Source of the DNA: Candidatus Cloacimonadota bacterium
GTDB lineage: Bacteria > Cloacimonadota > Cloacimonadia > JGIOTU-2
Reading direction: 5' to 3'
Length of the DNA: 34,347 bases
NCBI GenBank assembly: GCA_030611765.1
Contig: JAUWPE010000013.1
Location: 1 to 34,347, forward strand
Part shown: piece after piece, positions 21,492 to 29,093 of the stretch
Position numbering within the stretch: the stretch's first letter is position 1
Layout: each line of letters starts with the position of its first letter
Made by a program: the position numbers and the translations under genes
The notes under the pieces: model-generated
What the model saw: the letters and a program-made list of their open reading frames with translations, nothing else
Database searches by the model: none
Told to the model about the DNA's origin: nothing

Positions 21492-21532
21492 AATTAAAAA
21501 AAATGATTAATTTTGTACAAAAAAGGAAATAA

Positions 21533-22777
21533 ATGTTTGTTGAAATATTAAAGAACTTCAAATTAGAAAAAAAAACACCAAGTCTTTTTGATTTTGATGA
21601 TAATAAAAATTATACACGTATAGAAAACATTAGAATACAGGGTATTGAAGTAAATAAATACATAAATGAATTTTGGACAGCTAAACAAAGGCAAGCCAAT
21701 AGCATACACGAAATATCTTATAGAGCCTGTTTTAAACCACAATTACCAAGATTTTTCATTAAACATTTAACCAAAGAAAAAGATTATGTTTATGATCCGT
21801 TTCTTGGGAGAGGAACAACAATTATTGAAGCGGGATTGTTAAATAGACAAGTAATAGGAAATGATATAAATCCTTTAAGTATAATTTTGAGTAAACCTCG
21901 TTTTCTGATTCCTAACTTTAATAAATTATCAATTTACTTAAATAAGATACCTTTTTTTAAAGGTTTAAAGGCAGATATAGATTTATCAATGTTTTATCAC
22001 CCTGATACCGAGAGTGAAATAGTATCATTAAGAAATTTAATTTTGGAAAAAGAAGAAAAAGGAAAACTAAACGATTTTGATAAATGGATAAGAATGGTCG
22101 CTACTAATAGATTAACAGGACATTCCAAAGGTTTCTTTTCTGTCTATACAATGCCACCAAATCAAGCGGTTTTACCTGAAAGGCAAATAAAAATTAATCA
22201 AAAAAGAAATCAAATACCCGAATATAGAAATGTCAAACAATTAATTTTAAATAAAACGAAATCTTTAATAAAGGATGTTTCTTCTGCTCAAAGGCAACAG
22301 TTAAAAGAAATACATAAAACCGTTATTTTTTCAAACACAGATGCTCGTTATACAAAAGAAATACCTGATAATTTCGTTCAATTGACAGTTACTTCACCAC
22401 CTTTTTTAGATATTGTTCAGTATGCAAAAGATAATTGGCTCCGAGGTTGGTTTAATGGAATTGATATAAATGAAGTTGAACAAAAAATTACAATGTCTAA
22501 AAAAATCGAACAGTGGACAAATGTAATGCAGCTTGTTTTTAACGAATTATACAGAATAACAAAGATAGGTGGGTATGTGGCTTTTGAAGTAGGAGAAGTA
22601 AGAAACGGTAAAATAAAATTGGACGAATATGTTGTTCCTTTGGGAATAAGTTCTGGTTTCAATGTAATTGGAATAGTCATAAACGAACAGAAATTTACGA
22701 AAACTGCAAATATTTGGGGTGTGAAAAATAACTTAAAAGGCACAAATTCAAATAGAATAATTTTATTTAAAAAGTAG
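21533..22777 (+). CDS. DNA methyltransferase of a type II restriction-modification system
   Basis: 414 residues; AAAGGAAA precedes the ATG. Motif I DPFLGRGTT (88-96), followed by the acidic strand end GNDINP (109-114), binds S-adenosylmethionine. Motif IV SPPF (288-291, in TVTSPPFLDIVQYA) is the catalytic loop. Motif I before IV and Ser in place of Asn/Asp suggest an N4-cytosine enzyme, though SPPF is also found in some other amino-methyltransferases. The roughly 190-residue region between the motifs is long enough to hold the target-recognition part. Its partner nuclease starts 7 bp downstream. The recognition sequence cannot be read from the protein. Confidence 0.85.
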   Translation: MFVEILKNFKLEKKTPSLFDFDDNKNYTRIENIRIQGIEVNKYINEFWTAKQRQANSIHEISYRACFKPQLPRFFIKHLTKEKDYVYDPFLGRGTTIIEAGLLNRQVIGNDINPLSIILSKPRFLIPNFNKLSIYLNKIPFFKGLKADIDLSMFYHPDTESEIVSLRNLILEKEEKGKLNDFDKWIRMVATNRLTGHSKGFFSVYTMPPNQAVLPERQIKINQKRNQIPEYRNVKQLILNKTKSLIKDVSSAQRQQLKEIHKTVIFSNTDARYTKEIPDNFVQLTVTSPPFLDIVQYAKDNWLRGWFNGIDINEVEQKITMSKKIEQWTNVMQLVFNELYRITKIGGYVAFEVGEVRNGKIKLDEYVVPLGISSGFNVIGIVINEQKFTKTANIWGVKNNLKGTNSNRIILFKK

Positions 22778-22784
22778 AAATAAT

Positions 22785-23441
22785 ATGAATAAAAATATTT
22801 CAAAAGAATTAGAAGGTGTAATATCTCAAATGATTAAACCATTAAAAGGTTTACCGTTAGGTATTGTGATAGAGGGTTTATCAGGATATAAAGCAAAACC
22901 TTTTAATAAACGAAGTGAGAAAGATTTAAAGGTTTTGGAGATATTAAAAAGAGTTGCGGATGATGTTTTAACGGAAGTCAATAAAAAAGGAATTTTAAGA
23001 CCAAGACCGAATGAAGTTGGGAACGATATTGAACCCTATGTCAAGCAATCTATACAAAAATATAATTATCGTGCAGATACCCCTTTAACTATAAGTGGAA
23101 AAAAGAAATCGACAGGATACCCTGATATTGAATTTATTGATGAATTTGGTAGGTCTAATTATTTAGAATGTAAAACATACAATATTAATAACATTGAAAC
23201 TACACAAAGAAGTTTTTATTTATCACCTTCCGATGATTTTAAAATCACAAAAGATGCACATCATTTTGGCATTTCATTTGAAATTTATGTTGAAAAAAGT
23301 ATTGGCAACAAACATTTATATAAAGTAAACAATTGGAAAATATTAGATTTATCGAAACTTGAACTTGATGTAAAATACGAATTTAACGCATATAATAAAA
23401 GGTTATATGATAAAAAGTTAATATTAGCCAAGAAAAAATAA
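22785..23441 (+). CDS. type II restriction endonuclease, PD-(D/E)XK fold
   Basis: 218 residues. The catalytic signature is GYPDIEFID (111-119) followed by NYLECK (125-130), that is D114 - 13 residues - E128 - C - K130, a PD-(D/E)XK site with C at the variable position. No further family could be named. It begins 7 bp after the methyltransferase stop and ends exactly where the second attC-like palindrome starts. The genes together are one cassette-like unit of about 2 kb. Gene size and position make it the cognate nuclease of the methyltransferase. Confidence 0.8.
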   Translation: MNKNISKELEGVISQMIKPLKGLPLGIVIEGLSGYKAKPFNKRSEKDLKVLEILKRVADDVLTEVNKKGILRPRPNEVGNDIEPYVKQSIQKYNYRADTPLTISGKKKSTGYPDIEFIDEFGRSNYLECKTYNINNIETTQRSFYLSPSDDFKITKDAHHFGISFEIYVEKSIGNKHLYKVNNWKILDLSKLELDVKYEFNAYNKRLYDKKLILAKKK

Positions 23442-23445
23442 CTAC

Positions 23446-23577
23446 ACCCAACAACAAATATAGGGCATTTGGCAGATAGTGTTAAAAATGAAGATATTAG
23501 CAATAAATAACATTGGTCGTAACTTGAAAATGAATCGTTTCAAAATGCCAAACGCACCATATTCAAACCGTTAGGAG
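23446..23577. other. attC-like imperfect palindrome after the restriction gene
   Basis: AAATATAGGGCATTTGGCA (23456-23474) and TGCCAAACGCACCATATTC (23546-23564) are complementary at 15 of 19 positions, around a 71-nt loop. The left outer box ACCCAAC (23446-23452) fits RYYYAAC exactly, and the right outer box CGTTAGGAG (23569-23577) fits GTTRRRY but for the last base. Size, unpaired bases and box layout are those of an integron attC site. It starts five bases after the stop of the nuclease gene, and its right box also supplies the ribosome binding site (AGGAG) for the following gene. Confidence 0.65.
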
Positions 23578-23586
23578 ATTCATAAT

Positions 23587-24534
23587 ATGAAAACCAAAAT
23601 TTCATTACTCGCTCTGACACTCTTTGCAATTGTTCTGTCGAGTTGCAATACGACACCTCACAAGAACACAATAAAGGTGGGTTATTTACCTATGGTTTCC
23701 AGTTTGACCCATTTTGTTGCTGTTAAGAACGGATATTACAAAGATGAAGGGCTCGAAGTTCAAGCTCAGCAGATAATGACAAGCAATCTTATTGCACAAG
23801 ACCTTGTTGCAGGACACATTGATGCGGCTATTGAACTTTCAATAATTCCACTTCTCAAGCAACTGGAAAATTCACCAAATGCTGCAAAGATATTTTCCAT
23901 CAGCAGCATTACAAGCGAAAATGGTTTTGACGGAGTTTTGGTAAAATCAAATTCGCAAATTGTGAAGCTTGAAGACATTGCAGGAAAGAAAATTGGCGTC
24001 TTCCCTGGTACTACTGCTAAAAATTCCCTTTCAGATATTTTTAAAACACAATTTCCAAATCTTGAACTCCCTATTTTTGTTGAATTGGACCCGATCGTTC
24101 ATATACAATCTTTAGAAAACGGTGATATCGATGCACTCTTTGCATATGAACCGACTTTAACTTTGGGTATCGTGAAGAATGGCTTTAATAAAATATCCAA
24201 TTCTATTTACGCAATCCAATATTCACCCAATCCAATCGGTGTGGGAGCAGTTAATGACAAATGGTTGGCAGAAAATCTCGAAACTGCGAAAGCATTTTTT
24301 AAAGCGATTGACAGAGCAGTCGAGTTTATTGAGAAAAATCCTATAGAAGCGAGAAGGATCTTAGCAAAGGCAACAGACCTGGATGAAAATATCGCAAACG
24401 AAATGAATATAATGCCTCTTTCACTCTCTACGCAAATTGATTATAATAACCTAAGGGGTTATCTGGATGTTCTAAAAAACCTTGGGGAAATCGATGAAAC
24501 ACCATCCCCAAAAGATATTTGTAAACATGAGTGA
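23587..24534 (+). CDS. ABC-type solute-binding lipoprotein (NMT1/SsuA/ThiY-like)
   Basis: 315 residues; AGGAG at 23573-23577. Lipobox VLSSC with C20 as the lipidated residue. The body has the NMT1/thiamine-precursor/sulfonate/nitrate-binding pattern: IKVGYLPMVSSLTHFVAVKN, GYYKDEGLEVQ, DLVAGHIDAAIE, LEDIAGKKIGVFPGTTAKNS, LENGDIDALFAYEP. Such proteins deliver small organics to an ABC importer, but no permease or ATPase gene lies next to it in this window, so it is an orphan here. It lies immediately behind the last attC-like palindrome. It is either the first gene of the flanking chromosome or a cassette lacking its own site. Confidence 0.85.
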   Translation: MKTKISLLALTLFAIVLSSCNTTPHKNTIKVGYLPMVSSLTHFVAVKNGYYKDEGLEVQAQQIMTSNLIAQDLVAGHIDAAIELSIIPLLKQLENSPNAAKIFSISSITSENGFDGVLVKSNSQIVKLEDIAGKKIGVFPGTTAKNSLSDIFKTQFPNLELPIFVELDPIVHIQSLENGDIDALFAYEPTLTLGIVKNGFNKISNSIYAIQYSPNPIGVGAVNDKWLAENLETAKAFFKAIDRAVEFIEKNPIEARRILAKATDLDENIANEMNIMPLSLSTQIDYNNLRGYLDVLKNLGEIDETPSPKDICKHE

Positions 24535-24549
24535 ATGTGTAGATTCTTT

Positions 24550-24668
24550 TCTCTACCCCCTCTAACTCCCCCTAATTAAGGGGAGAACATAACTTCCTTT
24601 TATCGGGTAGTTCCCTTCCCCTTTGATAGGGGGAAGGGTGAGGGATAGAGGTAGTTTATAAGAGAAAA
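24550..24668. repeat. complex palindromic repeat between convergent genes
   Basis: An outer arm TTCTCTACC/GGTAG...AGAGAA encloses CCCCT-AATTA-AGGGG (24569-24583) and CCCTTCCCC...GGGGGAAGGG (24613-24638). The C-rich text CCCCTCTAACTCCCCC and its GGGTGAGGGATAGAGG partner belong to a type of dispersed intergenic repeat, similar to the interior of 10690-10815. It lies between convergent genes, so it may also serve as a two-way terminator. Confidence 0.55.
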
Positions 24669-24707
24669 ACCGTTTCACACTTAGGAACGAGAGTGCGTGT
24701 TGTTTAT

Positions 24708-24968
24708 CTATAGCGTCATCAGTATCGGCTCAATAAGATCGAAAGCCATCTCTTTATTCTTTTCATACACCAATATCTGAATATAGCTTCTTCTGCTGGA
24801 ATACTCAAAAAACGTGCCGAGAGAAAGCCCTTTACGTCGATAAGAATAGGGGATCTCATTGTTTTCGAGCATCTCAACTATGGCTTCGAACTGCAGAGTA
24901 TTATGAGCTTTACACAACTCAACAATTTTTTCAGAGCTATCTGATTCTTTTATCTCATTATCATTCAT
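24708..24968 (-). CDS. DUF2007-like small protein
   Basis: 86 residues. The segment FEAIVEMLENNEIPYSYRRK...YIQILVYEKNKEMAFDLIEPIL has the DUF2007 (putative signal-transducing protein) pattern: a helix ending in an E-x-x-x-I-P turn, then strands and a last helix with A-x-x-L-I. There is no signal peptide. The start overlaps the 3' end of the RNase R gene by 8 bp, so it is translated from the same mRNA. Function is unknown. Confidence 0.65.
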   Translation of the reverse strand: MNDNEIKESDSSEKIVELCKAHNTLQFEAIVEMLENNEIPYSYRRKGLSLGTFFEYSSRRSYIQILVYEKNKEMAFDLIEPILMTL

Positions 24969-27066
24969 AAACTATCTCGAATTCTATATCGTGAATTATT
25001 CTCTTCACCTTAACTTTAAGTTTCTGACACAGAACAAATCTCTGCTTGCTTCGTTTTCCTACAATAACGTAGTGCCTTGGATCGAACTCGAAGTAATCTC
25101 TTCCGATGGCTGCAAGAGGGATATATCCTTCAATGGGGTATGAATCCAGTTCTACAAAAATATTCCGCTTATTGAAATTCACGATCAATGCATCAAAAAT
25201 CTTATCCAAATTTTCACGCATAAAGCAATTCTTCTTCAGTTTTCCAAGACTTCGTTCTGCAATCATTGCTCGCACTTCCATCGCTGAGGAGTGCTCTGCA
25301 AAGGTTTTTATTTCATTGAGAGAAAACCGTTTTGTTGTACATTCAAAAACGTACTGCTTGATAAGATGATGAACCACAAGATCGGGAAAACGGCGGATAG
25401 GGGAGGTGAAATGAGTATATGATTTCAAAGCAAGCCCAAAATGTCCGATATTTCTGTATGAATATTTAGCTTTCATCAAGCTTCTCAAAAGAAGATAGTC
25501 ATATACACGATGCTGCTTCTCGTCGCTAATAGACTGTAAAAATTGTTTGATCGCAGTGCTGATATCTTTATGAACAAAACTAAAAGAAAATCCATAAGCT
25601 TTTATGGTGCGAGCAAATTCAGAAATTTTCTCTCCATTGGGAGGTTCATGAATACGAAATATCGCTGCACTGCACTTTCTTGCGATCAATTTTGCTACAA
25701 ATTCATTTGCTGCAAGCATGAATTCTTCAATAAAAAGATGGCTCTCTGTTTGATGAGTGCGTAAAATATTAATGGGACTGCCCTGCTCATCGAAAATAAA
25801 TTCCGAATCAGGAAGATCAAAATCAAGACTTCCTCTTGCATAACGAGTTTTAGTGAGATGTTGAGCCAATGAACGCATCTCCAATATAATATTCTTAACC
25901 TCCGGCTTGATCTCTTCATTATCTCCCTGTTCAAACAGCACATCCACCTGCTCATAACTCAATCTTTGATCACTTTTTATTACAGAAGGATACACACTCG
26001 AACCAAGGGCTTTGAATTCTGCATCATAATCAATAATTACAGTCATTGTCAGCCGCTCGACATCTGGCTGTAAACTGCATAATTTATTGCTCAGTTTAAA
26101 TGGTAGCATAGGAATGACATTTTGCAGAAGATAAATGCTTGTTCCTCGCTCCAGGGCATCGCTAAAAAGTGCATAAGGTATTTTCACATAGTGAGACACA
26201 TCGGCTATATGGACATAAAGTTTGAATGTCCCATTATCTATTTTTTCAAAAGATAACGCATCATCAAAGTCTTTTGCAGTTTTAGGATCGATCGTAAATG
26301 TAATAAGATTCCTGAAATCCTTTCTTCGCGAGATCTCATCTTCAGAAATAGTATCCGGCAAAGCTTCAACTTCCAGAATCACTTCTTCTGGGAAAGTAGT
26401 GGGGAGTTCGTACTGCTTTACTATTGCAAGATAATCCACATTCGGGTCTTCGAGTGCCCCCAAAATTTCTATTATTTTCCCTTTGGGCAGCACTTGTTGA
26501 TATCTATTTCCCCAATCTGTAATCTCTGCAACTATCTTTTTGCCTGTAAATTGAGTAAAATCACCTACCTCGATTAGTTCAACTTCAGTATCAAATTTTG
26601 GATTATCGGGAACAAAATAAACATGATTATCTTGTTTGAATGCAGAACCAACAAGAGTACTGTTTTTTCTCTCAATTACTTTCAGTATCTTGCCTACCGG
26701 ACCTCGCTTTGCCTCCTTTGTTACTATGAATTCAACAATATCTTGGTGATAGGCATTCAAGCAGTTATCTTCATATATTTTCACATCTTTATGCTCAGTT
26801 TCAACAAATCCAAAGGGATAATTCTTTGCGAGAGCTGTTGCATCAAAAGTGCCTATATGCGTTTTTCGAGGAGAGGGGGATGAATATGCTCTTTTATGTC
26901 GAATAATAATACCTTGTGATTCAAGATCCCTTAAAATGTTTTTAATAATCCTGAAATTTTTCTTTTTTACATGAAAAATTTTTGCTAATTTGGGCACTGA
27001 TAATTGTCTGTCCGGATGCCTTTGAATGTAGTTTTTTATCTCTTTATTGAGCTCTTTTTGTGACAT
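24961..27066 (-). CDS. rnr: ribonuclease R
   Basis: 701 residues, near the usual length. An N-terminal winged helix (about 1-60, LSVPKLAKIFHVKKKNFRII) is followed by cold-shock-type OB folds (about 70-235), the RNB catalytic domain starting at RRKDFRNLITFTIDPKTAKD with metal ligands D260, D266, D268 and D269, and an S1 domain (about 610-700). It degrades structured RNA from the 3' end. The Lys-rich tail of the E. coli enzyme is missing; the protein ends at EFEIVYE. The ATG overlaps the stop of the gene upstream by one base. Confidence 0.95.
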   Translation of the reverse strand: MSQKELNKEIKNYIQRHPDRQLSVPKLAKIFHVKKKNFRIIKNILRDLESQGIIIRHKRAYSSPSPRKTHIGTFDATALAKNYPFGFVETEHKDVKIYEDNCLNAYHQDIVEFIVTKEAKRGPVGKILKVIERKNSTLVGSAFKQDNHVYFVPDNPKFDTEVELIEVGDFTQFTGKKIVAEITDWGNRYQQVLPKGKIIEILGALEDPNVDYLAIVKQYELPTTFPEEVILEVEALPDTISEDEISRRKDFRNLITFTIDPKTAKDFDDALSFEKIDNGTFKLYVHIADVSHYVKIPYALFSDALERGTSIYLLQNVIPMLPFKLSNKLCSLQPDVERLTMTVIIDYDAEFKALGSSVYPSVIKSDQRLSYEQVDVLFEQGDNEEIKPEVKNIILEMRSLAQHLTKTRYARGSLDFDLPDSEFIFDEQGSPINILRTHQTESHLFIEEFMLAANEFVAKLIARKCSAAIFRIHEPPNGEKISEFARTIKAYGFSFSFVHKDISTAIKQFLQSISDEKQHRVYDYLLLRSLMKAKYSYRNIGHFGLALKSYTHFTSPIRRFPDLVVHHLIKQYVFECTTKRFSLNEIKTFAEHSSAMEVRAMIAERSLGKLKKNCFMRENLDKIFDALIVNFNKRNIFVELDSYPIEGYIPLAAIGRDYFEFDPRHYVIVGKRSKQRFVLCQKLKVKVKRIIHDIEFEIVYE

Positions 27067-27494
27067 TAAAATTTATTTCCTATCTTTTCATTCAAAAATT
27101 CCATAATCTGTTCCTTTTCACCCTGTTTTTTTGTAAATCTTATTGACTGCCCTCGAAATCTGTCTAAACCACGAGGACGATTAAAAGTGCTGAGCATTAC
27201 ACCTTTTTTGTCAGAATAAAAACATTTGAATTCAGTATATTTCCTTTTCCTTTTGAAAATCAGCACTTTCACAAAAACGTGATCATCGTAAAATTCATAA
27301 TATGTTGGAACAAAAAATGAAAAGAGCGAGGAAAAAAGAAAAACCATCGAGAGTAAAACCCAGAAAAAATTAAGTGTCACTGAATATACAAATACTGCTG
27401 CTAATAAGAAAAACGCAAGCACCAAAGCTGACGATAGGGGAAATTCAACAAAAGGGTAAGATATCCATGCATAGATCGGTTCTTTATTCGACAT
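27066..27494 (-). CDS. membrane protein with PH-like C-terminal region
   Basis: 142 residues. Two hydrophobic segments (about 20-40 and 44-66) are followed by a strand-rich cytoplasmic part: TYYEFYDDHVFVKVLIFKRK, RKYTEFKCFYSDKKGVMLST, SIRFTKKQGEKEQIMEFLNE. This is the pattern of small two-helix plus bacterial-PH-domain proteins. The gene overlaps yicC by 11 bp upstream and rnr by one base downstream, so it lies between two ribonuclease genes in one operon. Function is unknown. Confidence 0.7.
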   Translation of the reverse strand: MSNKEPIYAWISYPFVEFPLSSALVLAFFLLAAVFVYSVTLNFFWVLLSMVFLFSSLFSFFVPTYYEFYDDHVFVKVLIFKRKRKYTEFKCFYSDKKGVMLSTFNRPRGLDRFRGQSIRFTKKQGEKEQIMEFLNEKIGNKF

Positions 27495-28383
27495 TTAGCG
27501 TCTGTTCCTTACATTTTTCGATTTCTTCTTTTATATTAATTATATCCGAAAATATCGAAACGTTGTGATATTTAGCAGAGATCGTACTGATTTCTCTCTG
27601 CATTTCTTGAATAACAAATATCATGGAAAGCCCTATTGGTTTGTTCTTTACAGTAATTACTTTACGTATTTTCTTAAGATGACTTTTTAGTCGAACAATC
27701 TCTTCGGTAATATCTGACTTATCAATATAATAGTTGATTTCTGAAAGCAATTTTTCTTCATTGAATTTAGATAGATTAATATCTTCATCATGTGTTATTT
27801 CTTTACAAATGTTCCTAACTTTTATCTTTAATTCTTCGAGATATTCTGGAATTGAGTGCTCGATCGTGTTCAGAGATACCTCGATTTGATTGATCGATTT
27901 AATAAAAAATTCTTCAAGATGATCGCCTTCTGATTTTCTTTCATCAACAAGTTGTTTTAAAGCTTTTTTAAGTGTATCAAATAGCACTTTTTGAAATTCA
28001 TCTGATAAATAGTATTGATCAATAGGGGAGTTCTCCATTTTTTGAAGTGTCATGAGATCAGATAGTGATATAGTTGTATTAAATCCAAGATTTGACTTTA
28101 ATTTATTTAGTTTATTGAGTATCTTTTTAATATGTTCATCATCAAAATCTATATTTGCTATATCATTTCTTGAGTCTTTCATCGAAACTATAACGTTAAT
28201 TCCACCTCTATTTACAAATTCTGGGATAAATTGCTCAATTTTATAAGAAAGATATTCGGGGAATTCATAAGGTAGTCTCGTTCGGATATTTAGATATTTA
28301 TCATTCAATGATTTCGCGCTCACCCTCAGATAAATATCATTTTTATTATATTCTGCCACACCAAATCCTGTCATGCTATTCAT
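27484..28383 (-). CDS. yicC: YicC/YloC family endoribonuclease
   Basis: 299 residues, the usual size. The N-terminal MNSMTGFGVAEY and AKSLNDKYLNIRTRLPYEF and the C-terminal GLSMIFVIQEMQREISTISA...EEIEKCKEQTLNVE are family signatures. The middle is coiled-coil-like. YicC proteins are endoribonucleases affecting small-RNA turnover in E. coli and growth-phase control elsewhere. AAGGA precedes the ATG. It is the first gene of the operon with rnr. Confidence 0.92.
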   Translation of the reverse strand: MNSMTGFGVAEYNKNDIYLRVSAKSLNDKYLNIRTRLPYEFPEYLSYKIEQFIPEFVNRGGINVIVSMKDSRNDIANIDFDDEHIKKILNKLNKLKSNLGFNTTISLSDLMTLQKMENSPIDQYYLSDEFQKVLFDTLKKALKQLVDERKSEGDHLEEFFIKSINQIEVSLNTIEHSIPEYLEELKIKVRNICKEITHDEDINLSKFNEEKLLSEINYYIDKSDITEEIVRLKSHLKKIRKVITVKNKPIGLSMIFVIQEMQREISTISAKYHNVSIFSDIINIKEEIEKCKEQTLNVE

Positions 28384-28412
28384 AGAAGATCCTTATTCAT
28401 TTATAATGAATG

Positions 28413-28442
28413 GAAATAGTACTTCGAGTATTAATATGTCAA
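28413..28442 (-). promoter_or_regulatory. possible promoter of the yicC-rnr operon
   Basis: On the minus strand TTGACA (28442-28437) is a perfect -35 box. A weak -10 TATTTC (28418-28413) follows after 18 bp. The small dyad TTCATT-TAT-AATGAA (28396-28410) lies between this and the ATG. Confidence 0.35.
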
Positions 28443-28556
28443 GAAATTAAGAATGGGGAACAGTCCACCATAAGTTCCGACACAAAAGAAAAATGCAAAA
28501 ACATCTTCAAGTTTACATAATCTATATTATCAGACATTGCTAATATTCTTAAAAAA

Positions 28557-28590
28557 AAGGTGTGAACAAAGTTCATAGCCGTATCACCTT
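28557..28590 (-). terminator. intrinsic terminator on the minus strand
   Basis: Read on the minus strand, AAGGTG is followed by a 22-nt loop that contains GAAC/GTTC, then CACCTT and a run of eight T in total. It lies about 200 nt after the stop of the small membrane protein gene (28791). The 407-bp gap 28384-28790 otherwise holds no gene. A short stretch (about 28711-28765, minus) could read KLSYDHVWRSFKRKK, which may be a decayed C-terminus. Confidence 0.55.
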
Positions 28591-28790
28591 AAAATTAAAA
28601 CACTTATGAGTTTTATCTTAATTTACTGAAAGTGAGATCAGTCCCAAAAATGTACTCAAATATGATTTTACTTTCATTCTTCACACACATTTGGGGAATT
28701 TATTTTTTGCGTTTAAATGATCTCCAAACATGATCATAAGAGAGTTTCTGCTTTTCTTATTGCCAACTAATTATCGGAGTTAACCATTTT

Positions 28791-28991
28791 TTAATGCTCC
28801 TCTTCATCCAGTGCCTCTTCTTCGAATACTTCGACATCATTCTCTTCTTTACTGCCATCTTTCTCGCTGGTTTTGATTTTTATCACTAGCTCCCTTAAGA
28901 ATTTCAATACTACTTTGATAAGCAGATATATGAGTATGAAAATGGAAAGAGTTTTCCTAATATTTGTTTTTTTCTTCTTTTTTTCCTTCAT
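28791..28991 (-). CDS. small single-pass membrane protein with acidic tail
   Basis: 66 residues with AGGAGA before the ATG. A lysine-rich start (MKEKKKKKTNIRK), one hydrophobic helix (about 15-37) and an acidic tail (EENDVEVFEEEALDEEEH). The positive-inside rule suggests the N-terminus is cytoplasmic and the acidic tail faces the periplasm. I know no family. It is 102 bp downstream of the TPR gene and may belong to that operon. Confidence 0.6.
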   Translation of the reverse strand: MKEKKKKKTNIRKTLSIFILIYLLIKVVLKFLRELVIKIKTSEKDGSKEENDVEVFEEEALDEEEH

Positions 28992-29093
28992 CTGTTCTCC
29001 TAAAAAAATAATTTATGTTTAAATGAATTTTTCAATGTTTGTGTTTTTACAGCAGTATAGATTTCTTTGTCCAGAAATATATTAAGTTACTCA

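Noticed and set aside
21368-21493. 41-codon ORF beginning MYKNNSRNSS
   Set aside because: It lies wholly in the attC-like palindrome, both ends being forced by the arms; no sign of selection for protein.
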